DNA from: Burkholderia stagnalis
Lineage (GTDB): Bacteria; Pseudomonadota; Gammaproteobacteria; Burkholderiales; Burkholderiaceae
Reading direction: 5' to 3'
Assembly (NCBI RefSeq): GCF_902830275.1
Contig: NZ_CADESW010000001.1
Coordinates: 744,001-808,000 of the forward strand
Length of the DNA: 64,000 nt
Position 1 is the stretch's first letter. Each line of letters starts with the position of its first letter. A program made the position numbers and the translations under genes. The notes under the pieces are model-generated. The model saw only the letters and a program-made list of their open reading frames with translations. It was not told the origin of the DNA and did no database searches. Shown in pieces: positions 9,030 to 17,625 of this stretch.

Positions 9030-9289
9030 ACGGCGCCACGCGAGCGGCCATGCTGCCGGTTCCCCGCCGCAACCTGCCCCCATTCGACCGCGCCTGTACG
9101 CGACACGCGCGGCCCCGAAGCGGCCGACTGCCTTCGGCGCGCGGCGTCGCAAGGACTGACCCAGCCGGCCAGATCGACAAGGTCTACCATAGACGAACCG
9201 TGCGCCGCGAACGCGGCCCGGCCGGCACGCATGATGCTTCCGTCATGCATCGTTCACGACGCAACGCACCCGCAGCGCAGGAGAACGCC

Positions 9290-10669
9290 ATGGCCCAACG
9301 CTTCGACGCAATCATCATCGGCACCGGGCAGGCCGGCCCGCCGCTCGCCGCCCGGCTGTCCGGCGCCGGCATGAACGTGGCCGTGATCGAACGGGGCCGG
9401 TTCGGCGGCACCTGCGTGAACACCGGCTGCATTCCCACCAAGACGCTGATCGCCAGCGCGTACGCCGCACATCTCGCGCGGCGCGCCGGCGAATACGGCG
9501 TGACGCTCGGCGGGCCGGTAACGGTCGACATGAAGCAGGTGAAGGCGCGCAAGGACCAGATCTCCGGGCGGTCGAACCACGGCGTCGAGCAGTGGGTGCG
9601 CGGCCTCGAACACGCGACCGTGCTCGAGGGCCACGCGCGCTTCGACAGCGCGAACACGGTGCGTGTCGGCGATGCGCTGCTCGAGGCGGAACGGATCTTC
9701 ATCAACGTCGGCGGGCGCGCGCTGGTGCCGCCGATGCCCGGTCTCGACCAGGTGCCGTACCTCACCAACTCGACGATGATGGACGTCGACTTCCTGCCCG
9801 AGCATCTGGTGGTGGTCGGCGGCAGCTACGTCGGGCTCGAATTCGGCCAGATGTACCGGCGCTTCGGCTCGCGCGTGACGATCGTCGAAAAGGGGCCGCG
9901 CCTGATCCGGCGCGAGGACGAGGACGTATCGGATGCGGTGCGCGAGATCCTCGAGCGCGAAGGCATCGACGTGCAGCTCGATGCGAACTGCCTGAGCGCA
10001 CGGCGCGACGGCAGCGGCGTCGTGGTCGGCCTCGATTGCACGGGCGGCGCGCGCGAAGTCGCGGGCTCGCACCTGCTGCTCGCGGTCGGGCGCGTGCCGA
10101 ACACCGACGACCTCGGGCTCGAACGCGCCGGCGTCGACACCGACGCGCACGGCTACATCAAGGTCGACGAACAGCTGCGCACCAGCGTGCCCGGCATCTG
10201 GGCGATGGGCGACTGCAACGGCCGCGGCGCGTTCACGCATACGGCCTACAACGACTACGAGATCGTCGCGGCGAACCTGCTCGACAACGATCCGCGCAAG
10301 GTGTCGGACCGCATCCCCGCATACGCGATGTTCGTCGACCCGCCGCTCGGCCGCGTCGGGATGACCGAGGCCGAGGCGCGGCAGTCGGGCCGCCGGCTGC
10401 TGGTCGGCACCCGCCCGATGACGCGCGTCGGGCGCGCGGTCGAGAAAGGCGAGAGCCTGGGCTTCATGAAGGTGATCGTCGACGCGGACAGCCACGCGAT
10501 CCTCGGCGCGTCGATCCTCGGCGTGACCGGCGACGAAGTCGTGCATGCGCTGCTCGACGTGATGGCCGCCGGCGCGCCGTACACGACGATCAGCCGCGCG
10601 ATGCACATTCATCCGACGGTGTCGGAGCTCGTGCCGACGCTGCTGCAGGATCTGCATCCGGTGCCGTAG
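9290..10669 (+). CDS. FAD-dependent pyridine nucleotide-disulfide oxidoreductase (mercuric-reductase-like)
   Basis: 459 residues from ATG 9290, with AGGAGA seven bases upstream. The N-terminal FAD Rossmann motif is AIIIGTGQAGPPLAARL. The redox-active disulfide follows as GGTCVNTGCIPTKT (Cys42 and Cys47). A second GGSYVGLEFGQMYRRFG motif binds NAD(P)H, and AMGDCNGRGAFTH closes the FAD site. The C-terminal dimerisation domain has MHIHPTVSEL with the His that serves as catalytic base in lipoamide dehydrogenases. It lacks the N-terminal heavy-metal domain and C-terminal Cys pair of true MerA, so mercury reduction is unlikely. The substrate is unknown; such stand-alone enzymes are often labelled FAD-containing oxidoreductase. 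Confidence 0.9.
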   Translation: MAQRFDAIIIGTGQAGPPLAARLSGAGMNVAVIERGRFGGTCVNTGCIPTKTLIASAYAAHLARRAGEYGVTLGGPVTVDMKQVKARKDQISGRSNHGVEQWVRGLEHATVLEGHARFDSANTVRVGDALLEAERIFINVGGRALVPPMPGLDQVPYLTNSTMMDVDFLPEHLVVVGGSYVGLEFGQMYRRFGSRVTIVEKGPRLIRREDEDVSDAVREILEREGIDVQLDANCLSARRDGSGVVVGLDCTGGAREVAGSHLLLAVGRVPNTDDLGLERAGVDTDAHGYIKVDEQLRTSVPGIWAMGDCNGRGAFTHTAYNDYEIVAANLLDNDPRKVSDRIPAYAMFVDPPLGRVGMTEAEARQSGRRLLVGTRPMTRVGRAVEKGESLGFMKVIVDADSHAILGASILGVTGDEVVHALLDVMAAGAPYTTISRAMHIHPTVSELVPTLLQDLHPVP

Positions 10670-10789
10670 CCGGCGCGCAGCACGCACGCCGGCAGGTAGG
10701 CGAACACGGCCGGCGCCACGGCATTCGAGCCGTCGATCGATCGCGCCTTCGCGGTTCGCGCAGATCGCCGATGCGCGCCGGTACATGGA

Positions 10790-10809
10790 GGCCGGCGCAG
10801 GCGCCGGCC
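10790..10809. terminator. 20-bp perfect palindrome between convergent genes
   Basis: GGCCGGCGC and GCGCCGGCC flank a two-base centre (10790-10809), between the ends of the oxidoreductase and the convergent LysE gene. It can form a GC-rich hairpin but lacks a clear T-tract, so termination is only a guess. Confidence 0.35.
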
Positions 10810-10814
10810 GACAA

Positions 10815-11462
10815 TCAATGGAAGCCTGCCGCCTTCAATGCGTCTGCGGCCATGTGCGCGCCAAGCGCAAACAACATGGCACCCATCGTCCATCGCTGAG
10901 CCAGCAGGAGCCCCGGGCGACGGGCGAGGAACGCCGCCATGCCGCCGGAGCAGATGGCCACGAAGCCATTGACCAGTGCGAACGCGACGATCAACGACGC
11001 ACCGAGCACGAGCGACTGCCTGAGAACGCTGCCGTCCTGCGCGTTGATGAATTGCGGCAGGATCGACAGAAAGATCATCGCCAGCTTCGGATTCAGCAGA
11101 CTCGTCGCGGCGCCCATCGCGAAGAGCCGGCGTGGCTGTTCCCGGCGCAGCTCGCGCACTTCCAGCGGAGAACGGCCGCCGGGCTTCACGGCCTGCCACG
11201 CGAGATAGAACAGATACACGGCGCCCCCGGCGCCCAACACGCTGCCTGCATAAGGCACGCTCAGGAACAGCGCCGTGATGCCGAACGCTGCGCCGAACAT
11301 GTAGAAGAGGTAGCCGAGCATGACGCCCGCCAGCGAAATCAGCCCGGCCGAGCGTCCTTGCGCAATCGAGCGCGACATCACGTAGACCATGTTCGGGCCC
11401 GGCGTCACGGCAATCATCCCGCCAACCGCCAGAAATCCGTAAATCGATGCCGTTCCCTGCAT
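10815..11462 (-). CDS. LysE/RhtB-family amino-acid exporter
   Basis: 215 residues from ATG 11462. The family signature is near the N-terminus: GGMIAVTPGPNMVYVMSRS. Six hydrophobic segments are visible; the middle motif is SLLNPKLAMIFLSILPQFI. Length is normal for the family. Such proteins export amino acids or homoserine lactone-like compounds across the inner membrane. It is divergent from a LysR regulator over a 102-bp gap, the usual arrangement for LysE and its LysR-type activator, so the exporter is probably induced by its substrate through that regulator. Substrate is not predictable from sequence. Confidence 0.9.
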   Translation of the reverse strand: MQGTASIYGFLAVGGMIAVTPGPNMVYVMSRSIAQGRSAGLISLAGVMLGYLFYMFGAAFGITALFLSVPYAGSVLGAGGAVYLFYLAWQAVKPGGRSPLEVRELRREQPRRLFAMGAATSLLNPKLAMIFLSILPQFINAQDGSVLRQSLVLGASLIVAFALVNGFVAICSGGMAAFLARRPGLLLAQRWTMGAMLFALGAHMAADALKAAGFH

Positions 11463-11564
11463 GGTCGTGCACTCCGCTCGTGATCGTCGAGCGTAGTATC
11501 GGGTCGATGCATAACCACGTAAAACGAATTAAACTGAAGCGATTGCTCAGATTTTCTGAATAGA

Positions 11565-12413
11565 ATGAAGAAGCTCGATCTGGACGTGCTCGAGATGCTC
11601 GTGGCGGTTGCCGATACGGGATCGTTCGTGCGTGGTGCGGAGTCCGTGCACCGGTCGTCGTCGGCGGTCAGCATGCAGGTCAAGGCGCTTGAAGAAGCGC
11701 TGGGAAAACCGCTTTTCGTACGAAGCACCCGCAACGTCACGATTACCGCGGAAGGCAAGACGCTCGTGGACTATGGCCGCCGCATGCTGGCGATGCGGGA
11801 TGAAGCCTGGGCGTCGGTCGTGCGCCCCGAGATCAAGGGCCGCGTCACCATCGGCGTGCCCGACGACTACGCCGCGTCGCTGCTGCCTCAGGTGCTCGGA
11901 AAGTTCGCGGTTGCGCATCCGCGTGTCGAAATTCGGGTCATCGGCCTGCCCAGCAGCGCGCTCGTTCCCTTGCTCAAGGACAACACGCTGGACCTCGCCT
12001 GCATCACGAAAACGAGGGGCGTGGCGAGCGAATTCATCCGCTTCGAGCCGATGGTGTGGGCCGGGTCGCCCGCAAGAAAGGTGTGGAAGGAACGCCCGCT
12101 TCCGATCGCCGTTTTTGCCCATGGCAGCACGGCGCGCGCCAATGCCGTCAGCGCGCTTCAGCGCGAGAACATCAAATATCGGATGTCTTACGAAAGCCCG
12201 AGCCTGATGTGCCTGATCAGCATGGTGGAGGCGGGACTCGCGATCGCCCCCCTCGCAAAGTGCAGCGTGCCGGGGCATCTCGTTCAGCTATCGCAGAACG
12301 AAGGGTTGCCGCCGCTGGATGAACTCGAAGTCGTCCTGGCCCGAAGCGCACGGTCCGGCCGGCCGCCCTGCGATTTTCTCGCGGAGCAGATTCTCGCGGA
12401 GATGAGCGCGTGA
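11565..12413 (+). CDS. LysR-type regulator, probably of the divergent exporter
   Basis: 282 residues. The N-terminal winged helix-turn-helix is clear (LEMLVAVADTGSFVRGAESV, then SSSAVSMQVKALEEALGKPL). The C-terminal periplasmic-binding-like effector domain starts at about residue 88 with GRVTIGVPDDYAASLLPQVL. It ends with the usual region II. The 102-bp gap to the divergent LysE gene should hold the shared operator. The branch looks closer to LrhA-like regulators than to ArgP; the inducing metabolite is unknown. Confidence 0.9.
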   Translation: MKKLDLDVLEMLVAVADTGSFVRGAESVHRSSSAVSMQVKALEEALGKPLFVRSTRNVTITAEGKTLVDYGRRMLAMRDEAWASVVRPEIKGRVTIGVPDDYAASLLPQVLGKFAVAHPRVEIRVIGLPSSALVPLLKDNTLDLACITKTRGVASEFIRFEPMVWAGSPARKVWKERPLPIAVFAHGSTARANAVSALQRENIKYRMSYESPSLMCLISMVEAGLAIAPLAKCSVPGHLVQLSQNEGLPPLDELEVVLARSARSGRPPCDFLAEQILAEMSA

Positions 12414-12586
12414 GCCGGTCGCGCGTTGACGCGCTCCAGCACCCTGCCGTGCGGCCGCACGTCCGGATCGCGGAATGCCGGCGGCGGTAGTGCGATCAGC
12501 ACGTCGATCGCTTAGCGCAGCACCTTGGCAATCGTGGCGTGTTGCCCTGTTCCGGTTCGATGTGATGACGCGTCGCGCACGCACGC

Positions 12587-13786
12587 TCACGCGCCGATGA
12601 ACGCGCCGTCGCGCGCGACGATCCGCCCGTTCGCGACGACGAGCCGGCGCACGGGCCGCGCGACGATCGCATGCGCGACCGTCTCGGCGTCGACGAGCAC
12701 GAGATCGGCGCGCGCGCCGGCGCGCAGCCCGTAGTCCGCGAAACCGCAGCCGCGCGCGCCCGCATCCGTCACGCAGTCGAGCGCGATCGCCAGATCGTCG
12801 TCGCGACGCAGGTCGTAGCGCATGCCGATCAGCATCGCGCGTTCGAGCATGTCGGGCACGTTGTACGGCGACCAGGTATCGCGAATCCCGTCGTTGCCGC
12901 CGAACAGCGTGATGCCGCGCTCGCGGCACGTCTTCAGCGGCGGCACCGGGCACGACGCCGGCGCGGACGTCAGCAGCGCAACGTTCAGGCTGGCGATCCG
13001 GTCGAGCAGCGCGTCGCGTTCACGCTCGGGCAGCGCACCGAGACAGAACCCGTGGCTGACCACCACCTGCCCCTGCATCCCGTGCGCCGCGACGCGATCG
13101 AGCAGCAGGTTCAGCGTGAATGCGCCGACCTCGCCCGGTTCGTGCAGGTGAATGTCGATCGGCTTGCGGTGGCGCTCGGCGAGCGCGAACGTCGCATCCA
13201 GCGAGCCGGCCGGATCACGGTCGATCAGCGCGGGATCGAGCGCGCCGAGCACGTCCGCGCCCGCGTCGAGCGCACGCGACAGCAGCTCGACGGTGCCCGG
13301 GCGAATCAGCATCCCCGACTGCGGGAACGCGACGATCTGCATGTCGAGCGCGTCGGCAAGCGTCTGCCGCGTCTGGAGCACGCCGTCGAGATAGCGCAGG
13401 CCCCCGTCGGTATCGATGTCGACGTGGGTACGCAGCCGCGTCGTGCCGGCCGCGACGAACGCGCGCGACAGCGCGAGCGACTGCGCGGCCGCGTCGTGCC
13501 CCGACGTCTTGCGCCATTCGCGCTCGTTGCCGATGCGGTCGGTGAGCGCGGGGCCGACTTCGTTGCGGTACCACGGGCGGCCCCAGTTGCTCTTGTCGAT
13601 GTGCGTGTGCCCTTCGACGAAACCGGGCAGCAGCAGCGCGCCGCGGCCGTCCTCGACCGTCGCGCCCGGCGCCGCCGTCACGCCGGGCCCGATGGCCGCG
13701 ATCCGGCCGCCTTCGATCGACACGGCCGCCGCACTGCCGTCCGGCAGCCGGACGTTGGAAATCAGGAGGGAAGAAGAAGTCGTCAT
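12587..13786 (-). CDS. Cytosine-deaminase-like metal-dependent amidohydrolase
   Basis: 399 residues from ATG 13786. Metal-binding and catalytic motifs of the amidohydrolase superfamily are all present: GFVEGHTHIDK (first His pair), DIHLHEPGEVG, VVSHGFCLGALPE, and FGGNDGIRDTWSPYN with the catalytic Asp. The composite beta-domain appears at both ends (LLISNVRLPDG and VLVDAETVAHAIVARPVR). This motif order is that of CodA and related N-isopropylammelide or creatinine-type deaminases; true cytosine activity is not certain. The start overlaps (ATGA) the end of a short open frame that may be a permease remnant, so the gene was probably once part of an uptake operon. It has no present-day operon partner. 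Confidence 0.82.
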   Translation of the reverse strand: MTTSSSLLISNVRLPDGSAAAVSIEGGRIAAIGPGVTAAPGATVEDGRGALLLPGFVEGHTHIDKSNWGRPWYRNEVGPALTDRIGNEREWRKTSGHDAAAQSLALSRAFVAAGTTRLRTHVDIDTDGGLRYLDGVLQTRQTLADALDMQIVAFPQSGMLIRPGTVELLSRALDAGADVLGALDPALIDRDPAGSLDATFALAERHRKPIDIHLHEPGEVGAFTLNLLLDRVAAHGMQGQVVVSHGFCLGALPERERDALLDRIASLNVALLTSAPASCPVPPLKTCRERGITLFGGNDGIRDTWSPYNVPDMLERAMLIGMRYDLRRDDDLAIALDCVTDAGARGCGFADYGLRAGARADLVLVDAETVAHAIVARPVRRLVVANGRIVARDGAFIGA

Positions 13787-13917
13787 GTGGATTCGGCCGT
13801 CGTCGAAAAACGGGCCGGCAGCCTGTGCTGCACGGCGGTGATCGCGATGAAAACCAGCGCGTTCGCGAGCAGCGCGCGCAGCTGGATCAGCTGTATGGTA
13901 TCCAGCCGCAATTGCAC
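13783..13917 (-). pseudogene. Possible remnant of a permease C-terminus, coupled to the deaminase gene
   Basis: A 44-codon minus-strand frame from GTG 13917 ends in a TGA that overlaps the ATG of the deaminase gene. It reads IQLRALLANALVFIAITAVQ followed by a basic end, which looks like the last helix of an ABC permease. A stop codon directly precedes it, so no complete gene exists. It may alternatively be a chance frame or a small coupled leader. Confidence 0.3.
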
Positions 13918-14093
13918 TCAGAAATGAAATGTTCAACTGAAGATCAGTTGGAAATCGAATGCCAGCCGATGGTTCGACCCTACAAGAAAAACGAAAGCGC
14001 ACGCAAGTAACGGGGCCAGGGTGTCAAAATGGCCCATCGATGCACGTACCCCAGCGGCGGCGCGCCCCAAACCCCATCGCCGATCCACGCCTC

Positions 14094-14525
14094 ATGACCA
14101 TCCGCACCCGTATCACCGACGACAACCCCGTGCTGCTCGACATCTGGCACCGCGCCGTCAAGGCGACCCACGCGTTTCTCAGCGAGCAGGACATCGCCGG
14201 GCTCTACCCGCAGGTCCGCGATCTCTATCTGCCGAGCGTCACCATCTGGGTGGCCGAAACCGGCGACGGCCGCATCGCCGGTTTCATCGGCACGAACGAC
14301 GCGCAAATCGAAATGCTGTTCGTCGACCCGGACCGGTTCGGCCAGCGCGTGGGCACGCGCCTGCTCGATCACGTGCGCGCGCAGCACCCGCACCCGACCG
14401 TCGACGTCAACGAGCAGAACCCGGGCGCGCATGCGTTCTATCGCCGCTACGGCTTCCGGGACATCGGCCGCTCGGAAACGGACGCGGCGGGCCGGCCGTT
14501 CCCGCTGATCCACATGAGCTATTGA
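14094..14525 (+). CDS. GNAT-family N-acetyltransferase (YjaB/YiaC-like)
   Basis: 143 residues from ATG 14094. The acetyl-CoA binding motif A is visible as IEMLFVDPDRFGQRVGTRLL, and motif B as VNEQNPGAHAFYRRYGF with the conserved Asn and Tyr. The order and size match small GNATs such as YiaC and YjaB. It probably acetylates a protein lysine or small amine; the substrate cannot be read from sequence. It stands alone upstream of an AT-rich 350-bp gap. Confidence 0.85.
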   Translation: MTIRTRITDDNPVLLDIWHRAVKATHAFLSEQDIAGLYPQVRDLYLPSVTIWVAETGDGRIAGFIGTNDAQIEMLFVDPDRFGQRVGTRLLDHVRAQHPHPTVDVNEQNPGAHAFYRRYGFRDIGRSETDAAGRPFPLIHMSY

Positions 14526-14738
14526 ACGGCGCCCGCGCACCGCAATTCGAAACGATTCGCGCAATTACGATCAATATCGTCAAATTTAAATAAGTTCAAT
14601 AAATGGGCAATGTTCGCTAATTCATAAAAATCCGCGCAACCAAAATTTAATTATTCGATTTCCCTCAGCGCAACGAAGCCTGAAAAACTCAACAAATCCG
14701 GCTGTTTAGTGGATACAAGGTAAAAACGATCCGCATGA

Positions 14739-14767
14739 TTGCGCTCGCTAAAGTCGTCAATTAATAT
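14739..14767 (+). promoter_or_regulatory. Candidate sigma70 promoter of the peptide gene
   Basis: TTGCGC (14739-14744) and TAATAT (14762-14767) are separated by 17 bp, about 110 bp upstream of the peptide ATG. They lie in the AT-rich 14526-14876 gap, which otherwise holds no gene. The match to consensus is fair, so this is a prediction only. Confidence 0.35.
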
Positions 14768-14876
14768 CCAATCCACTTGAAAGGCATCGACCGATTAATG
14801 CCGGACAAGCAGCGGCGGACAACCCGCCGCGTTTCCATGTTGAAAATCTCGTGTTCACCCAACCAGGAGAATTGAC

Positions 14877-14999
14877 ATGCAGGAAAATCAGCAAATCGAC
14901 TTGCTCGAGTGGATGAAGGAAGACACGCATCCGCAGGCCGTCGACATGATGGTCGAGGACGCCGTGGTGCCGTTCGGCACCGCACTCTGGCCGGTCTGA
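14877..14999 (+). CDS. 40-residue acidic peptide, putative RiPP precursor or scaffold
   Basis: ATG 14877 is preceded by a strong Shine-Dalgarno AGGAGA at 14865-14870. The frame codes for 40 residues: an acidic N-terminal two thirds (MQENQQIDLLEWMKED, later MMVEDAVV) and a short apolar C-terminus, PFGTALWPV. The leader-like acidic helix followed by a compact hydrophobic or aromatic core resembles RiPP precursors. It has no signal peptide and no Cys. A hairpin and then a metalloprotein gene follow on the same strand, the usual order precursor first, enzyme second. No radical SAM, YcaO or lanthipeptide gene is in the window, so the modification, if any, would be of an unfamiliar type. I do not recognise the family. 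Confidence 0.65.
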   Translation: MQENQQIDLLEWMKEDTHPQAVDMMVEDAVVPFGTALWPV

Positions 15000-15015
15000 G
15001 CGGGCCATTCGACCA

Positions 15016-15041
15016 GGCGGAAGGGCATCGCCCCTTCCGCC
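15016..15041 (+). terminator. Strong hairpin between peptide gene and M29-like gene
   Basis: GGCGGAAGGG (15016-15025) pairs with CCCTTCCGCC (15032-15041) across a six-base loop. It lies 16 bases after the peptide stop and 16 before the next ATG, with no T-tract. It could be a partial attenuator or a stabiliser that lets the peptide message exceed the enzyme message. Confidence 0.6.
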
Positions 15042-15057
15042 GCTTCCGGAGACACGC

Positions 15058-16011
15058 ATGCTGAACCTGCACCGCGCGCTCGGCTGTCATCCCGCGCTGC
15101 GCGACAAGCTCTCACGCGCGGACCAGGCCAAGCTGCTGGTCGGCTACGACGCGCGCAACCGCGACACCGCGCTGCGCGCGTTTTCGACGCTGCCCGAAAC
15201 GCTCGCCGCCACCACCGTCTGCCTCGACACCACGCCGCCCGACGAGATCGTCGCGGCGATCGGCGAGGCCGACCTGTTCGTGCTGCTGTACGACTCGTCG
15301 ACGCTGCCCACGCCGTCGCCGAGCGGCCCGCCGTTCCTCGCGGCGATCCGGCCGGCGATCGTCGAGCACTGGGGCAAGTCGGTGCTGTTCAAGGACTACG
15401 GCCCGCATCTCGACGAGGCGTTCGCGGAATCGCTCGACGACATCGCCGAGCGCAACGGCCGGCTGATCGACGCCGCAGCGCGCGCGTCGCACATTCACTT
15501 CATCGACGAGGCCGGCAACCGGCTCACGGGCTCGCTCGCGCCCGACCAGAAATGGACCAGCGTGGACGGCCTGGGCAACCTCGACGTCGTGCCCGGCGAG
15601 ATCGCGACGCACGTCACCGACCTGCGCGGCTCGATCGTGTTCAGCGGCACGTTCCTCGGCACGGTGCCGTTCGCGGTCAAGTACAAGGTGGCCGAGCGGC
15701 TCGCGACGCTGCACGTCGAGGACAGCACGATCGTCGGCTTCGACAGCGACGATGCGGACTTCCGGCGCGATTTCGCGTCGTACCTCGAGCGGCATGCGAA
15801 CCATCGCACGATCGAGGAATTCGGCATCGGCACCAATCTCGGCATCCGGCGCCTGTATGGTCGCAACGCGGGCTTCGAGGAACGGCATCCGGGCCTGCAC
15901 CTCGGCCTCGGCGGCGGCGCGCAAGGCAGCCATCATCTGGACCTGATCTTCGCGCGCGGCACGCTGGCGCTGGACGACAGGATCGTGTTCGACGGCGCAT
16001 TCGCCGTGTGA
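15058..16011 (+). CDS. M29 aminopeptidase-like metalloprotein, partner of the 40-residue peptide
   Basis: 317 residues from ATG 15058, with GGAGA eight bases upstream. The C-terminal half keeps the complete metal site of M29 (thermophilic aminopeptidase) proteins: VVPGE (Glu), EEFGIGTNLGI (Glu), GLHLGLGGG (His), and SHHLDLIF (His and Asp). Typical M29 peptidases have about 370-410 residues; here the N-terminal Rossmann-like half is shortened. The 2,5-dihydroxypyridine dioxygenase NicX shares this fold, so the fold supports both hydrolysis and iron-dependent oxygenation. Because it follows a peptide gene after a hairpin, it may trim or oxidise that peptide; this is inference. Convergent with the pentonate operon, with no other modification or transport gene adjacent. 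Confidence 0.75.
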   Translation: MLNLHRALGCHPALRDKLSRADQAKLLVGYDARNRDTALRAFSTLPETLAATTVCLDTTPPDEIVAAIGEADLFVLLYDSSTLPTPSPSGPPFLAAIRPAIVEHWGKSVLFKDYGPHLDEAFAESLDDIAERNGRLIDAAARASHIHFIDEAGNRLTGSLAPDQKWTSVDGLGNLDVVPGEIATHVTDLRGSIVFSGTFLGTVPFAVKYKVAERLATLHVEDSTIVGFDSDDADFRRDFASYLERHANHRTIEEFGIGTNLGIRRLYGRNAGFEERHPGLHLGLGGGAQGSHHLDLIFARGTLALDDRIVFDGAFAV

Positions 16012-16041
16012 CGCCGTTCGCGGCGCGTCACGACACAGTCC

Positions 16042-17625
16042 TCAATCCTTCGCGAACTGCCCGTCCCGCAGCCGCCACACGCCGAGCGGATTGCCATCCT
16101 GCAACGCCGGCGGCAGCAGTTCCGCCGGCAGCGCCTGATAGCACACCGGCCGCAGGAAGCGCTCGATCGCGAGCGTGCCGACCGACGTCGTGCGCGAATC
16201 CGACGTGGCCGGGAACGGCCCGCCGTGCACCATCGCGTGCGCGACCTCGACGCCGGTCGGATAGCCGTTCGCGAGAATCCGCCCCGCCTTGCGTTCGAGC
16301 GTCGGCAGCAGGCGGCGCGCGAGCGCGTAGTCGTCCGGCTCGATCTGCAGCGTCGCGGTCAACTGCCCTTCGACATGCTCGGCGAGATCGATCATCTCGT
16401 CGATATCGCGGCACGTGACGACCAGCGACGTCGGCCCGAAGATCTCGTCCTCGAGCTGCGGGTTCGCGACGAACGCGGGCTGCGTCGTCGCGAACAGCGC
16501 GGGCAGCGCCGCCGACAGCGCGCCGCTCGTCGCGCCCTGCGCGAGCGTGCGCACGCCGTCCGCCGCCGCGCGCTGCGACACGCCGCGCGCGTACGCCTGC
16601 GCGATGCCGTCCGTCAGCATCGTCTGCGCGCCCTTCTGCCCGAGCGCCTGCGCGGCCGCGTCGATGAACGCCTGCGTGTGCGGCCCGTCGAGCACGACCA
16701 CGAGCCCCGGGTTCGTGCAGAACTGGCCGACACCGAGCGTCAGCGATTCGACGAAGCCGCGCGCGATCTCGCCGCCGCGCGCCGCGAGCGCGCCGGGCAG
16801 CACGAAGCACGGATTGATGCTGCTCATCTCCGCATACACGGGAATCGGCTCGCGCCGCCGTGCGGCGATGTTCATCAACGCAAGCCCGCCGCCGCGCGAG
16901 CCGGTGAAGCCCACCGCCTTGATCGCCGGATGCGCGACGAGCGCCTCGCCGATCGCGTTGCCCGCGCCGAGCACGAGCGAGAACGTGCCCTCCGGCAAGC
17001 CGCAGGCGGCGACCGCGCGCTGGATCGCACGCCCCACCAGCTCCGACGTGCCGAGATGCGCGGGATGCGCCTTCGCGACCACCGGGCAGCCGGCCGCGAA
17101 CGCCGACGCCGTGTCGCCGCCCGCGACCGAGAACGCGAGCGGGAAGTTGCTCGCGCCGAACACCGCGACCGGCCCGACCGGAATCTTCTGCAGGCGCAAG
17201 TCCGGGCGCGGCAGCGGCTGACGTTCGGGCTGCGCGGCATCGAGCGTCGCGCCGAGCCAGCGGCCGTCGCGCACCAGCGCCGCGAACAGCCGCAGCTGGC
17301 CGACCGTGCGCGCCCGCTCGCCTTCGAGCCGCGCGACCGGCAGCGCCGATTCCTGGTGCGCGCGCGCGATCAGCGTGTCGCCGAGCGCGACGAGCTCGTC
17401 CGCGATCGTGTCGAGAAAACGCGCGCGCACGTCGAGCGGCGCCGCGCGCAACGGATCGAACGCGGCCGCCGCGAGCGTGCATGCGCGGTCCGCGTCGGCC
17501 GCATCGCCCGCGCCGAATTCGGGTTCCAGTTCGACGCCGCGCGCGGGATCGAACGCGCGCAGCGCCCCTGCCGTGCCGCGCACCGATGCGCGGCCGATCA
17601 ACATGTCTCCGGAAATCTGCATCAT
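16042..17625 (-). CDS. 2-oxoglutarate semialdehyde dehydrogenase
   Basis: 527 residues, last gene of the pentonate operon. Aldehyde dehydrogenase motifs are intact: [20 protein letters not shown] (NADP binding), [17 protein letters not shown] (Glu266) and [10 protein letters not shown] (catalytic Cys303). The AEMSS/FCTNPG pattern and length are those of the KGSADH group that ends non-phosphorylative sugar-acid pathways by oxidising 2,5-dioxopentanoate to 2-oxoglutarate. The ATG at 17625 overlaps the stop of the amidohydrolase gene (ATGA), so they are translationally coupled. Expression probably follows the LysR regulator at 24357. Confidence 0.9.
   Translation of the reverse strand: MMQISGDMLIGRASVRGTAGALRAFDPARGVELEPEFGAGDAADADRACTLAAAAFDPLRAAPLDVRARFLDTIADELVALGDTLIARAHQESALPVARLEGERARTVGQLRLFAALVRDGRWLGATLDAAQPERQPLPRPDLRLQKIPVGPVAVFGASNFPLAFSVAGGDTASAFAAGCPVVAKAHPAHLGTSELVGRAIQRAVAACGLPEGTFSLVLGAGNAIGEALVAHPAIKAVGFTGSRGGGLALMNIAARRREPIPVYAEMSSINPCFVLPGALAARGGEIARGFVESLTLGVGQFCTNPGLVVVLDGPHTQAFIDAAAQALGQKGAQTMLTDGIAQAYARGVSQRAAADGVRTLAQGATSGALSAALPALFATTQPAFVANPQLEDEIFGPTSLVVTCRDIDEMIDLAEHVEGQLTATLQIEPDDYALARRLLPTLERKAGRILANGYPTGVEVAHAMVHGGPFPATSDSRTTSVGTLAIERFLRPVCYQALPAELLPPALQDGNPLGVWRLRDGQFAKD

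Noticed and set aside
9290..10669. Mercuric reductase (merA)
   Set aside because: Lacks the N-terminal metal-binding domain and the C-terminal Cys pair, and no mer genes are near.
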